Below are positions 1-4,991 of a stretch of 5,677 nucleotides of DNA, piece after piece; the stretch's first letter is position 1; every line of letters starts with the position of its first letter. A program made the position numbers and the translations under genes. The stretch lies in contig BEII01000134.1 of the NCBI GenBank assembly GCA_002898935.1, forward strand, positions 1 through 5,677, read 5' to 3'. Below the pieces are notes generated by a model that searched no databases, had not been told where the DNA came from, and saw nothing but the letters and a program-made list of their open reading frames with translations. Origin of the DNA: a bacterium HR32 (GTDB lineage: Bacteria; Sysuimicrobiota; Sysuimicrobiia; Sysuimicrobiales; Sysuimicrobiaceae).

Positions 1-204
1 GTCCGGCTGGCGATGGGGGTCGGCGGGAGTCGGGGCGTACGGGCGGGACAGTCCCGCCGGGCGCCAGGGTGGGTGCGCGGAGCCCACCTGGAGTGGCTGT
101 ACCGGTTGGTGCGGGAACCGTGGCGGTGGAGACGGCAGCTGGCCCTTCCGCGCTTCGCCTGGGCGGTCCTGCGTTCCCGGCCCGGAAGGGAAGCGGAGGG
201 TTGA
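1..204 (+). CDS. WecG/TagA/CpsF-family glycosyltransferase, C-terminal end (partial)
   Basis: Only the last 67 codons are present; the gene starts before the window and ends at TGA 202-204. Read in frame from base 1, it begins VRLAMGVGGS and continues RRAPGWVRG..HLEWLYRLVREPWRWRRQ, then LALPRFAWAVL. This is the typical end of WecG/TagA/CpsF enzymes: a VGG-containing motif, an RRAP-W segment, then LEWLYRL-EP-R and a basic tail. Family members move N-acetylmannosaminyl-type sugars onto undecaprenyl-diphosphate-linked GlcNAc at the inner membrane face for teichoic acid or surface polysaccharide. The basic and aromatic tail is the part known to help membrane association in TagA. The stretch between VGGS and RRAP reads RGVRAGQS instead of a usual F-D-x-x-A-G pattern, so a local sequence error or decay is possible. 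The family call is fairly firm; the exact substrate is unknown. Confidence 0.72.
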   Translation, partial: VRLAMGVGGSRGVRAGQSRRAPGWVRGAHLEWLYRLVREPWRWRRQLALPRFAWAVLRSRPGREAEG

Positions 205-265
205 GGGGGAACACTACCGGCGCGGCGTGTGGGGACAGCTGGCCCGCAGCCGCCGGTGGTCCGGG
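205..265 (+). other. Intergenic gap between glycosyltransferase and spoVS
   Basis: The gap is short. I see no convincing sigma-70 promoter and no U-tracted terminator. A G-rich AGGGGG (204-209) lies 17 nt before an in-frame GTG at 227, too far to be an effective ribosome site for it. A weak GGTGG (255-259) lies 6 nt before the preferred ATG at 266. spoVS may therefore be read from an upstream promoter. Confidence 0.4.
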
Positions 266-544
266 ATGCCCGAGGTTCTGAAGGTGTCAGCCGACTCCAA
301 CCCCAAGGCGGTGGCCGGCGCGCTGGCCGCCCTGCTCCGGGAACACGGCTCCGCGGAGCTGCAGGCCATCGGCGCGGGGGCCGTGAACCAGGCGGTGAAG
401 GCCATCGCCATCACCCGGGGCTTCATCGCGCCCAACGGGATCGACCTCGTGGCGATCCCCGCCTTCACGAAGGTGGAGATCGACGGCCAAGAGCGCACCG
501 CCATCCGGTTCCTGGTGGAGGCCCGGCCGCCGTCTGGCCGCTAA
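266..544 (+). CDS. spoVS: Stage V sporulation protein S (SpoVS)
   Basis: A 92-residue protein that matches SpoVS over its whole length: MPEVLKVSADSNPKAVAGAL at the start, the family signature IGAGAVNQAVKA at residues 35-46, then RGFIAPNG, IPAF and ERTAI near the end. The family is usually 86-90 residues. SpoVS is a small, soluble protein with an Alba-like fold; in Bacillus subtilis it affects septation and late sporulation, but it also occurs in non-sporulating bacteria, so it does not prove sporulation here. The ATG at 266 is chosen because it begins the conserved core. A GTG at 227 would add 13 residues (MWGQLARSRRWSG) that do not resemble the family. The ribosome site is weak (GGTGG, 255-259). 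It lies between a cell-surface glycosyltransferase and prs, and ends 30 nt before the prs promoter. The molecular activity of the family is not known. Confidence 0.93.
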   Translation: MPEVLKVSADSNPKAVAGALAALLREHGSAELQAIGAGAVNQAVKAIAITRGFIAPNGIDLVAIPAFTKVEIDGQERTAIRFLVEARPPSGR

Positions 545-562
545 GCCCCGGCCGCGCGGGCT

Positions 563-574
563 GCTCGCGCGAGC
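563..574. repeat. 12-bp perfect palindrome next to the prs promoter
   Basis: GCTCGCGCGAGC is a perfect 12-bp palindrome that ends exactly where the extended -10 element begins. It occupies the spacer and -35 side of the promoter, where a bound protein would block RNA polymerase. It could be an operator, or a chance product of GC-rich DNA. I do not recognise it as a known regulator site. Confidence 0.35.
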
Positions 575-583
575 TGCTATAGT
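575..583 (+). promoter_or_regulatory. Extended -10 promoter for prs-gltX
   Basis: TGCTATAGT fits the extended -10 pattern TGn-TATAAT with five of six hexamer matches, and it is one of the few AT-rich spots in this region. No good -35 box lies 16-18 nt upstream, as is common for extended -10 promoters. Transcription would start near 590, leaving a leader of about 25 nt that carries the prs ribosome site. This also argues against a GTG start at 582, which falls inside the -10 box. Confidence 0.55.
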
Positions 584-603
584 GGGGGTGCGAGCCCCGT
601 CCC

Positions 604-608
604 GGAGG
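604..608 (+). promoter_or_regulatory. Ribosome binding site deciding the TTG start of prs
   Basis: GGAGG at 604-608 is followed by a 6-nt spacer and TTG at 615. This is the only strong Shine-Dalgarno match in the leader and it selects a non-ATG start. Confidence 0.75.
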
Positions 609-614
609 CGACGT

Positions 615-1556
615 TTGGAGTACGGCCCCCTCAAGCTGTTCAGCGGGACTTCGAACCGTCCCCTGGCGGAGGAGATCACCCGCTGCCTGCGCATGGAGCT
701 CGGCCGGGTGCGGATCGAGCGCTTCGCGGACGGGGAGATCTACGTCCGCTACGAGGAGAACGCGCGGGGCGTGGACGCCTTCGTGGTGCAGTCCCTCTGC
801 CACCCCGTGAACGAGAACCTCATGGAGCTGCTGATCATGGTGGACGCCCTGCGCCGGGCCTCCGCGGGCCGCATCACCGCCGTGATCCCCTACTACGGCT
901 ACGCGCGGAAGGACAAGAAGGACGCGCCTCGGGAACCCATCACGGGCCGCCTGGTGGCCGACCTGCTCATCACCGCAGGCGTGGACCGGGTGCTGACCGT
1001 GGACCTGCACGCGGGCCAGATCGAGGGGTTCTTCAGCATCCCCGTGGACCACCTGCGGGCCATGCCGCTGTTCAGCGACGACCTGCGGCACAAGGGGCTG
1101 CGGAACGCGGTGGTGGTGGCCGCGGACGACGGGGCGGTGAAGCGCAGCAAGCAGCTGGCCGACCGGCTGGACCTGCCCCTGGCGATCGTGTTCCAGCGCC
1201 GGGTGGGCAAGGACGCCAAGCAGCCCGTGGAGGTGGTGGGCGAGGTGGAGGGGCGTGTGCCCATCCTCATCGAGGACATCATCGACACCGCGGGCACCAT
1301 CGCGGGCGCGGTGGAGGTCCTGGTCCAGCACGGGGCGCAGCCCGAGGCGTACGTGTGCGCCACCCACGCGGTGTTCGCGGGCCCCGCGCTCCAGCGCCTG
1401 GCCCGGGAGGAGATCCGCGAGGTCATCGTCACCAACACCATCCCCCCGCACCCGGAGGCGCCCCCGAAGGTCCGCGTGCTGTCCGCGGCCCCGCTGCTGG
1501 CCGAGGCCATCCGGCGCATCCACGGCGACGAGTCCGTGAGCGCCCTGTTCACGTAG
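615..1556 (+). CDS. prs: Ribose-phosphate pyrophosphokinase (PRPP synthase)
   Basis: A 313-residue protein, the normal length for class I PRPP synthase. The enzyme transfers pyrophosphate from ATP to ribose 5-phosphate in the cytosol, giving PRPP for purines, pyrimidines, NAD, His and Trp. Visible motifs are FSGTSNRPLAEEI near the N-terminus, RFADGEIYV (36-44), PYYGYARKDKK, the metal-binding VDLHAGQIEGFF (129-140, His132), the ribose-phosphate loop DIIDTAGTI (221-229) and the C-terminal AEAIRRIHGDESVSALF. The TTG start is set by GGAGG 6 nt upstream. Two departures from the family are clear. The flexible-loop D-K-R-R of Escherichia coli Prs reads F-Q-R-R here (Gln194, Arg195, Arg196), so the catalytic Lys is absent. 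The usual SPDxGGVVRAR stretch reads AADDGAVKRSK (169-179). The gene is otherwise intact and in the expected housekeeping setting, so I call it prs; a paralogue with altered activity is the alternative. Confidence 0.93.
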   Translation: MEYGPLKLFSGTSNRPLAEEITRCLRMELGRVRIERFADGEIYVRYEENARGVDAFVVQSLCHPVNENLMELLIMVDALRRASAGRITAVIPYYGYARKDKKDAPREPITGRLVADLLITAGVDRVLTVDLHAGQIEGFFSIPVDHLRAMPLFSDDLRHKGLRNAVVVAADDGAVKRSKQLADRLDLPLAIVFQRRVGKDAKQPVEVVGEVEGRVPILIEDIIDTAGTIAGAVEVLVQHGAQPEAYVCATHAVFAGPALQRLAREEIREVIVTNTIPPHPEAPPKVRVLSAAPLLAEAIRRIHGDESVSALFT

Positions 1557-1560
1557 ACGG

Positions 1561-3114
1561 ATGGGCTCGGTCCGCACCCGTATCCCGCCCAGCCCCACGG
1601 GGTACCTGCACGTGGGCAACGCGTGGGCTGCGTTCTTCAACTGGCTGTTCGCCCGTCGGCACGGCGGTCAGGTGGTCCTGCGCATCGAGGACACCGACCC
1701 CACCCGGTCGTCTGCGGAGTACGAGCGCGCCATCTACGAGGACCTGCGGTGGTTGGGGATCGATTGGGACGAAGGGCCCGACGTGGGCGGCCCGTACGGC
1801 CCGTACCGGCAGAGCGAGCGGGCGGGGCTGTACCGCGCCGCCGCGGAGGAGCTCGTGGCCCGCGGCTTCGCCTACCCCTGCTACTGCACCCCGGAGGAGA
1901 TTGAGGCGGAGCGCGCCCGCGCCCAGGCGGAGCGGAGGCCCTACCGGTACTCCGGACGCTGCCGGCACCTGTCGGCGGAAGCGCGCAGGGCGTTCGAGGC
2001 CGAGGGCCGGCGTGCGGCCGTGCGCCTGGACCTCGCGCCCTTCCGGGACCCCTCCCGGGCACGGCCCGGTGGCTGGCTGGAGCTGCGCGCGCAGGACGGT
2101 GCGGAGCGGCTGTGCGTGGTGGTGCGGGACCTGGTGCGGGGAGAGGTGGCCTTTCCCCTGGACGAGCTGGACGACTTCCTGGTGGTCAGGTCGGACGGGA
2201 CCGCTCTGTACAACTTCGCCAACGTGGTGGACGACCACGGGATGCGGATCACCCACATCCTGCGGGCAGTGGAGCACCTGAGCAACACCCCCCGCCAGCT
2301 CCTCCTGTACCACGCCTTCGGGTGGGACCCTCCGGAGTTCGCACACCTGCCGGTGCTCGTGGGGCCGGACCGCCGGAAGCTGAGCAAGCGGCACGGGGAC
2401 GCAGCCCTGCGGGAGTACCGGGAGGCCCTGTACCTGCCCGAGGCGTTGCGCAACTTCTTCGCGCTGATGGCCTGGTACCCCGAGGACGGCCGGGAGATCT
2501 TCTCCACCGAAGAGCTCGTCGCCCGGTTCGACCTGAAGGAAATCGGCCGGGCCTCACCCGTGTTCGACCGCCAGAAGCTCCTGTGGATGAACGGCGAGTA
2601 CCTGCGGCGGCTGCTGCGCGAGGACCCGGACCGGCTCGTAGACCTGGTGGCGGAGTACCTGCACCGCCAGGGCCTGCTGGACGACCCTACGGACCCGGAC
2701 CGGCGGGCGTACGTGCGCAGGGTGGTGGAGGTGCTGGGCGAGCGCATCAAGGAAGGCGCGGACGTCCTGCGCTACGGCGACTTCTTTTTCCTGGACCAGC
2801 CGAACTACGACCCTCCCGCGGTCGACGCCCATCTGCGGACCGCGGAGGCCGCCCGTGTCCTGCACCTGGCCGCGGCCGCCCTCGAGGGCGTGCGTCCGTT
2901 TCGCGCAGACCGGGTGGAGGCTGCCCTCCGGGCCATGGCAGAAGAGCACGGCCTGTCCATGCGGCAGGTGGTCCACCCCTTGCGCGTGGCGCTCACCGGG
3001 AAGACCGTGGGGCCGGGGCTGTTCGAACTGATGGAGGTCCTGGGCCCGGACCGGGTCCGGGACCGGCTGCGCGAAGCCCGCAAGCTGGCGGGGGCGGCCG
3101 AGCCCGCGGTTTGA
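1561..3114 (+). CDS. gltX: Glutamyl-tRNA synthetase, zinc-motif type
   Basis: A 517-residue class I aminoacyl-tRNA synthetase that activates glutamate with ATP and loads it on tRNA-Glu. Motifs in order: PPSPTGYLHVGN (9-20, HIGH motif as H17-V-G-N20), LRIEDTD (40-46), GPYRQSER, a CxC-x24-CxH set (Cys107, Cys109, Cys134, His136) with the spacing of the E. coli GluRS zinc site, YNFANVVDDH (217-226), HLSNTP, and the KMSKS loop as RRKLSKR (271-277). The helical anticodon-binding half follows, with PVFDRQKLLWMNGEYLR and HPLRVALTG. It is slightly longer than the usual 470-500 residues, with a short N-terminal lead and an Ala/Gly-rich tail. The ATG lies 4 nt after the prs stop with no strong ribosome site, so translation is probably coupled to prs. 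Both tRNA-Gln and tRNA-Glu lie directly downstream. Arg395 aligns by eye with the Thermus Arg358 linked to rejection of tRNA-Gln. Confidence 0.97.
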   Translation: MGSVRTRIPPSPTGYLHVGNAWAAFFNWLFARRHGGQVVLRIEDTDPTRSSAEYERAIYEDLRWLGIDWDEGPDVGGPYGPYRQSERAGLYRAAAEELVARGFAYPCYCTPEEIEAERARAQAERRPYRYSGRCRHLSAEARRAFEAEGRRAAVRLDLAPFRDPSRARPGGWLELRAQDGAERLCVVVRDLVRGEVAFPLDELDDFLVVRSDGTALYNFANVVDDHGMRITHILRAVEHLSNTPRQLLLYHAFGWDPPEFAHLPVLVGPDRRKLSKRHGDAALREYREALYLPEALRNFFALMAWYPEDGREIFSTEELVARFDLKEIGRASPVFDRQKLLWMNGEYLRRLLREDPDRLVDLVAEYLHRQGLLDDPTDPDRRAYVRRVVEVLGERIKEGADVLRYGDFFFLDQPNYDPPAVDAHLRTAEAARVLHLAAAALEGVRPFRADRVEAALRAMAEEHGLSMRQVVHPLRVALTGKTVGPGLFELMEVLGPDRVRDRLREARKLAGAAEPAV

Positions 3115-3140
3115 CAAGCCAGAGCCAAGCCCCGCACAAT
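3111..3140 (+). promoter_or_regulatory. Sigma-70-type promoter for the tRNA pair
   Basis: A perfect -35 box TTGACA (3111-3116), an 18-nt spacer and a -10 box CACAAT (3135-3140, four of six consensus bases). The predicted start is near 3147, about 40 nt before tRNA-Gln. The -35 box contains the gltX stop codon TGA (3112-3114), so the promoter begins inside the gltX gene end. Confidence 0.62.
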
Positions 3141-3144
3141 AGCA

Positions 3145-3175
3145 GCGGGCCCCGCGGGACGACCGTGGGGCTCGC
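3145..3175 (+). other. 13-bp leader hairpin before tRNA-Gln
   Basis: Bases 3145-3157 pair with 3163-3175 without a gap, including two G-U pairs (3148-3172 and 3154-3166), around a 5-nt loop GACGA. It falls at or near the predicted transcript start. No U tract follows, so it is not a standard terminator. It could protect or guide processing of the tRNA precursor, or end readthrough from gltX. Confidence 0.55.
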
Positions 3176-3187
3176 CGTGTGCACCGT

Positions 3188-3261
3188 TGGGGGATCGTCT
3201 AACGGTAGGACGACGGGCTCTGGACCCGTTAGTGGGGGTTCGAATCCTCCTCCCCCAGCCA
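3188..3261 (+). tRNA. tRNA-Gln (anticodon CUG)
   Basis: A complete 74-nt cloverleaf. The acceptor stem TGGGGGA (3188-3194) pairs with TCCCCCA (3251-3257), with the U1-A72 pair typical of bacterial tRNA-Gln. The D stem is GTC/GAC (3197-3199 with 3209-3211). The anticodon stem ACGGG/CCCGT (3213-3217 with 3225-3229) holds the loop CTCTGGA, with anticodon CTG at 3220-3222 reading CAG. The T arm GGGGG/CCTCC encloses TTCGAAT (3239-3245). The discriminator is G3258 and CCA is encoded at 3259-3261. It reads only CAG, so a UUG-anticodon tRNA-Gln should exist elsewhere. Confidence 0.95.
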
Positions 3262-3286
3262 CGTCGGTGGCAGGAAGCGAGCGCGT

Positions 3287-3362
3287 GGCCCCATCGTCTA
3301 GAGGCCTAGGATACCGCCCTCTCAAGGCGGAGACGGGGATTCGAATTCCCCTGGGGCCACCA
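3287..3362 (+). tRNA. tRNA-Glu (anticodon CUC)
   Basis: A complete 76-nt cloverleaf, 25 nt after tRNA-Gln and probably in the same transcript. The acceptor GGCCCCA (3287-3293) pairs with TGGGGCC (3352-3358). The anticodon stem CCGCC/GGCGG (3314-3318 with 3326-3330) holds the loop CTCTCAA, with anticodon CTC at 3321-3323 reading GAG. The T arm is GGGGA, TTCGAAT, TCCCC. The discriminator is A3359 and CCA is encoded at 3360-3362. It is a direct substrate of the upstream glutamyl-tRNA synthetase. A UUC-anticodon partner should exist elsewhere. Confidence 0.95.
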
Positions 3363-3427
3363 CCGAGCGCCGCCCGAGCCTACAGGGAACCCGGCCCCGC
3401 AAGGCGTACTGAGTCCCACAGCCAGAC

Positions 3428-3449
3428 CCCCCGGCCCACAGGGCGGGGG
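3428..3449 (+). terminator. GC hairpin after the tRNA genes, possible terminator
   Basis: CCCCC (3428-3432), a bulged G3433 and GCCC (3434-3437) pair with GGGC (3441-3444) and GGGGG (3445-3449) around the loop ACA. No U tract follows, so intrinsic termination would be weak. The hairpin ends 7 nt before the G-rich ribosome site of the next gene, so it could instead influence translation there. In the rest of 3363-3455 I see no clear promoter for the transporter genes. Confidence 0.35.
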
Positions 3450-3455
3450 AGCATC

Positions 3456-3464
3456 GGGAGGGGG
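3456..3464 (+). promoter_or_regulatory. Ribosome binding site of the binding-protein gene
   Basis: GGGAGGGGG at 3456-3464 is the only good purine-rich site before the coding region. It is too close to the in-frame GTG at 3464, which it overlaps, and 11-14 nt from ATG 3476 depending on register. This favours the ATG, with a spacer at the long end of normal. Confidence 0.5.
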
Positions 3465-3475
3465 TGAACTCCGGA

Positions 3476-4939
3476 ATGGAGGAGGAGAGGCGGAAGTCGA
3501 CCGGGGCTGAGGTGAGCCCCGGCGCGGGGGAGGACGGTCGCATCTCCCGGCGTGAGTTCCTCAGGAAGGCCGCGGTCACCACCGCGGTCCTGGGCATGCC
3601 CTACTTCTACGTGCCGAAGTACTCCCTGGCCCAGCAGCGCACCCTGCGGATCCTCACCTGGAGCCACTTCGTCCCCGCCTTCGACGAGTGGTTCGACCCG
3701 TTCGCGCAGCGGTGGGGCCGCGAGCGGGGCGTGCAGGTGACCGTGGACCACATCTCGTTTGCGGACATCGTGCCCCGGGCCAACGCGGAGGTGGCAGCCC
3801 AGCAGGGCCACGACCTGTTCTTCTTCCTTTCGCCGCCATCGGCCTTCGAGCCGCACGTGCTGGACCTGCGGGACATCAACCAGGAGGCGGAGCGGCGGTA
3901 CGGGCCCATGGTGCCCCTGGTCCGCAAGAGCGTGTACAACCCGAACTCCCGCAAGTACTACGGCTTCTCGGACAACTGGGTGCCCGACCCCGGGGACTAC
4001 CTCAAGAGCGTGTGGACCGCGGTGGGCTACCCCAACGGCCCCAGCACCTGGGACGACCTGATCCGGGCGGGCAACGAGATCAAGCGGCGGTTCCCGGAGA
4101 TCCAGATCCCCATCGGGATCGGGTTCAGCCAGGACATCGACTCCAACATGGCCACCCGGGCCATTCTCTGGTCCTTCGGCGCGTCCATCCAGGACGCCAA
4201 CGAGAACGTGGTCCTGAACAGCGAGCAGACCATCCGGGCGGTGGAGTACGGGGTCCGGCTGTTCCGGGAGTGCATGAACCCCGCGGTACTCAGCTGGAAC
4301 GCGGCCAGCAACAACCAGGCGCTCAACGCCCGCCAGACCGCCTACATCCTCAACTCCATCTCCGCGTACCGGACCGCGCAGGACAACCGCCTGCCCGTCG
4401 CGGACGACATCTGGTTCGTCCCCGCCCTTCGGGGCCCCGCCGCGCGCTGGGCCAGCGAGCACGTGATGGGGGTCTGGGCCATCTGGCGGTTTGCCCGCAG
4501 CCCCGACCTGGCGAAGGAGTTCCTGCTGCACCTGGTGGACAACTACCGGGACGCGGTGCTCGCGAGCAAGCTATATAACTTCCCGTCCTTCATGGGGAGC
4601 GTGGCGGACAAGCGGGTCCCGGCGGCGGAGAAGCCCGAGGCAGGCCGGCGGTGGTTGCGGGCGGCCCTGATCCGCGACCCCTTCGGCTCGAACCCGCCGG
4701 ACAAGCTGCGGGTGCTGGTGGACGCGGAGCAGTGGTCCACCAACATCGGGCACCCGGGGCCGGCGAACCCCGCGGAGGGCGAGATCTTCGACACGTACCT
4801 GATCCCGGACATGTTCGCCCAGGCGGCCACGGGGAGGCTCAGCGTGCGGGAGGCGGTCCAGCAGACCCACCGGCGCTGCGTGGAGATCTTCCGCAAGTGG
4901 CGGCAGCAGGGCCTGGTCGGCGGAGGCCGGGACCGCTGA
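3476..4939 (+). CDS. ABC transporter solute-binding protein, Tat-exported (family 1)
   Basis: A 487-residue extracellular binding protein of the carbohydrate-type ABC importer class. A charged lead of about 22 residues precedes the twin-arginine motif SRREFLRK (24-31), a hydrophobic stretch AAVTTAVLGMPYFYV, and a likely cleavage site after SLA (about residue 52, before QQ). This indicates export of the folded protein by Tat. The mature part starts TLRILTWSHFVPAFDEWFDP and contains blocks usual in this class: YYGFSDNW, GPSTWDDLI, a long central helical region (RAVEYGVRLF) and a C-terminal helix with REAVQQTHRRCVEIFRKW. No lipobox Cys is seen. The substrate cannot be told from sequence; a sugar, sugar alcohol or polyol phosphate is usual for the family. 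The ATPase gene follows after 67 nt. A GTG at 3464 would add only 4 residues. The fold assignment is firm, the substrate open. Confidence 0.9.
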   Translation: MEEERRKSTGAEVSPGAGEDGRISRREFLRKAAVTTAVLGMPYFYVPKYSLAQQRTLRILTWSHFVPAFDEWFDPFAQRWGRERGVQVTVDHISFADIVPRANAEVAAQQGHDLFFFLSPPSAFEPHVLDLRDINQEAERRYGPMVPLVRKSVYNPNSRKYYGFSDNWVPDPGDYLKSVWTAVGYPNGPSTWDDLIRAGNEIKRRFPEIQIPIGIGFSQDIDSNMATRAILWSFGASIQDANENVVLNSEQTIRAVEYGVRLFRECMNPAVLSWNAASNNQALNARQTAYILNSISAYRTAQDNRLPVADDIWFVPALRGPAARWASEHVMGVWAIWRFARSPDLAKEFLLHLVDNYRDAVLASKLYNFPSFMGSVADKRVPAAEKPEAGRRWLRAALIRDPFGSNPPDKLRVLVDAEQWSTNIGHPGPANPAEGEIFDTYLIPDMFAQAATGRLSVREAVQQTHRRCVEIFRKWRQQGLVGGGRDR

Positions 4940-4950
4940 GCGTGACGGTG

Positions 4951-4982
4951 GCGGGTGGGGCGGCCGCGGCCGCCCCACCCGC
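4951..4982. repeat. Perfect 32-bp palindrome between binding-protein and ATPase genes
   Basis: The 16-bp arms are exact inverted repeats (left arm GCGGGTGGGGCGGCCG, right arm its reverse complement), with no spacer, starting 12 nt after the binding-protein stop codon. In RNA it would fold into a very stable stem of about 14 bp with a tiny loop. There is no U tract after it. The position suits a 3' stabiliser or partial terminator that keeps binding-protein mRNA more abundant than the downstream transporter message. A protein-binding operator is a second option. Confidence 0.8.
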
Positions 4983-4991
4983 GTGTCCAAG

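Noticed and set aside
544..562. AGCCC...GGGCT hairpin after spoVS as a terminator
   Set aside because: Only 5 pairs with a 9-nt loop and no U tract, so it is not convincing.
582..614. Upstream GTG start for prs adding 11 residues
   Set aside because: GTG 582 lies inside the likely -10 box, has no ribosome site, and adds an Arg-rich tail not seen in PRPP synthases. TTG 615 has GGAGG at the right distance.
465..1640. Long open frame on the minus strand opposite prs
   Set aside because: It is a shadow of the GC-rich codon pattern of prs. Its translation is low-complexity (rich in His, Val, Gly, Arg) with no recognisable motif, and the + strand frame is clearly a real enzyme.
3188..3362. The two similar tRNA genes as a repeat or CRISPR-like unit
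   Set aside because: The shared T-arm and D-arm bases are normal tRNA conservation. The acceptor and anticodon stems differ, and there is no array.
3188..3463. Integration of a mobile element at the tRNA genes
   Set aside because: No integrase and no repeated tRNA 3' end is present in the window; downstream genes match the upstream base composition.
2112..3467. Long + strand open frame overlapping gltX and both tRNA genes
   Set aside because: It runs through two well-formed tRNAs and is Pro/Gly/Arg-rich with no family likeness. It is an artefact of high GC content.
3380..4531. Long minus-strand open frame opposite the binding-protein gene
   Set aside because: Same shadow effect; the + strand frame has a Tat signal and clear binding-protein blocks.
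4571..4579. AT-rich CTATATAAC inside the binding-protein gene as an internal promoter
   Set aside because: It resembles a -10 box and is striking in this GC-rich context, but it has no -35 box at 16-18 nt upstream and simply encodes Leu-Tyr-Asn in frame.
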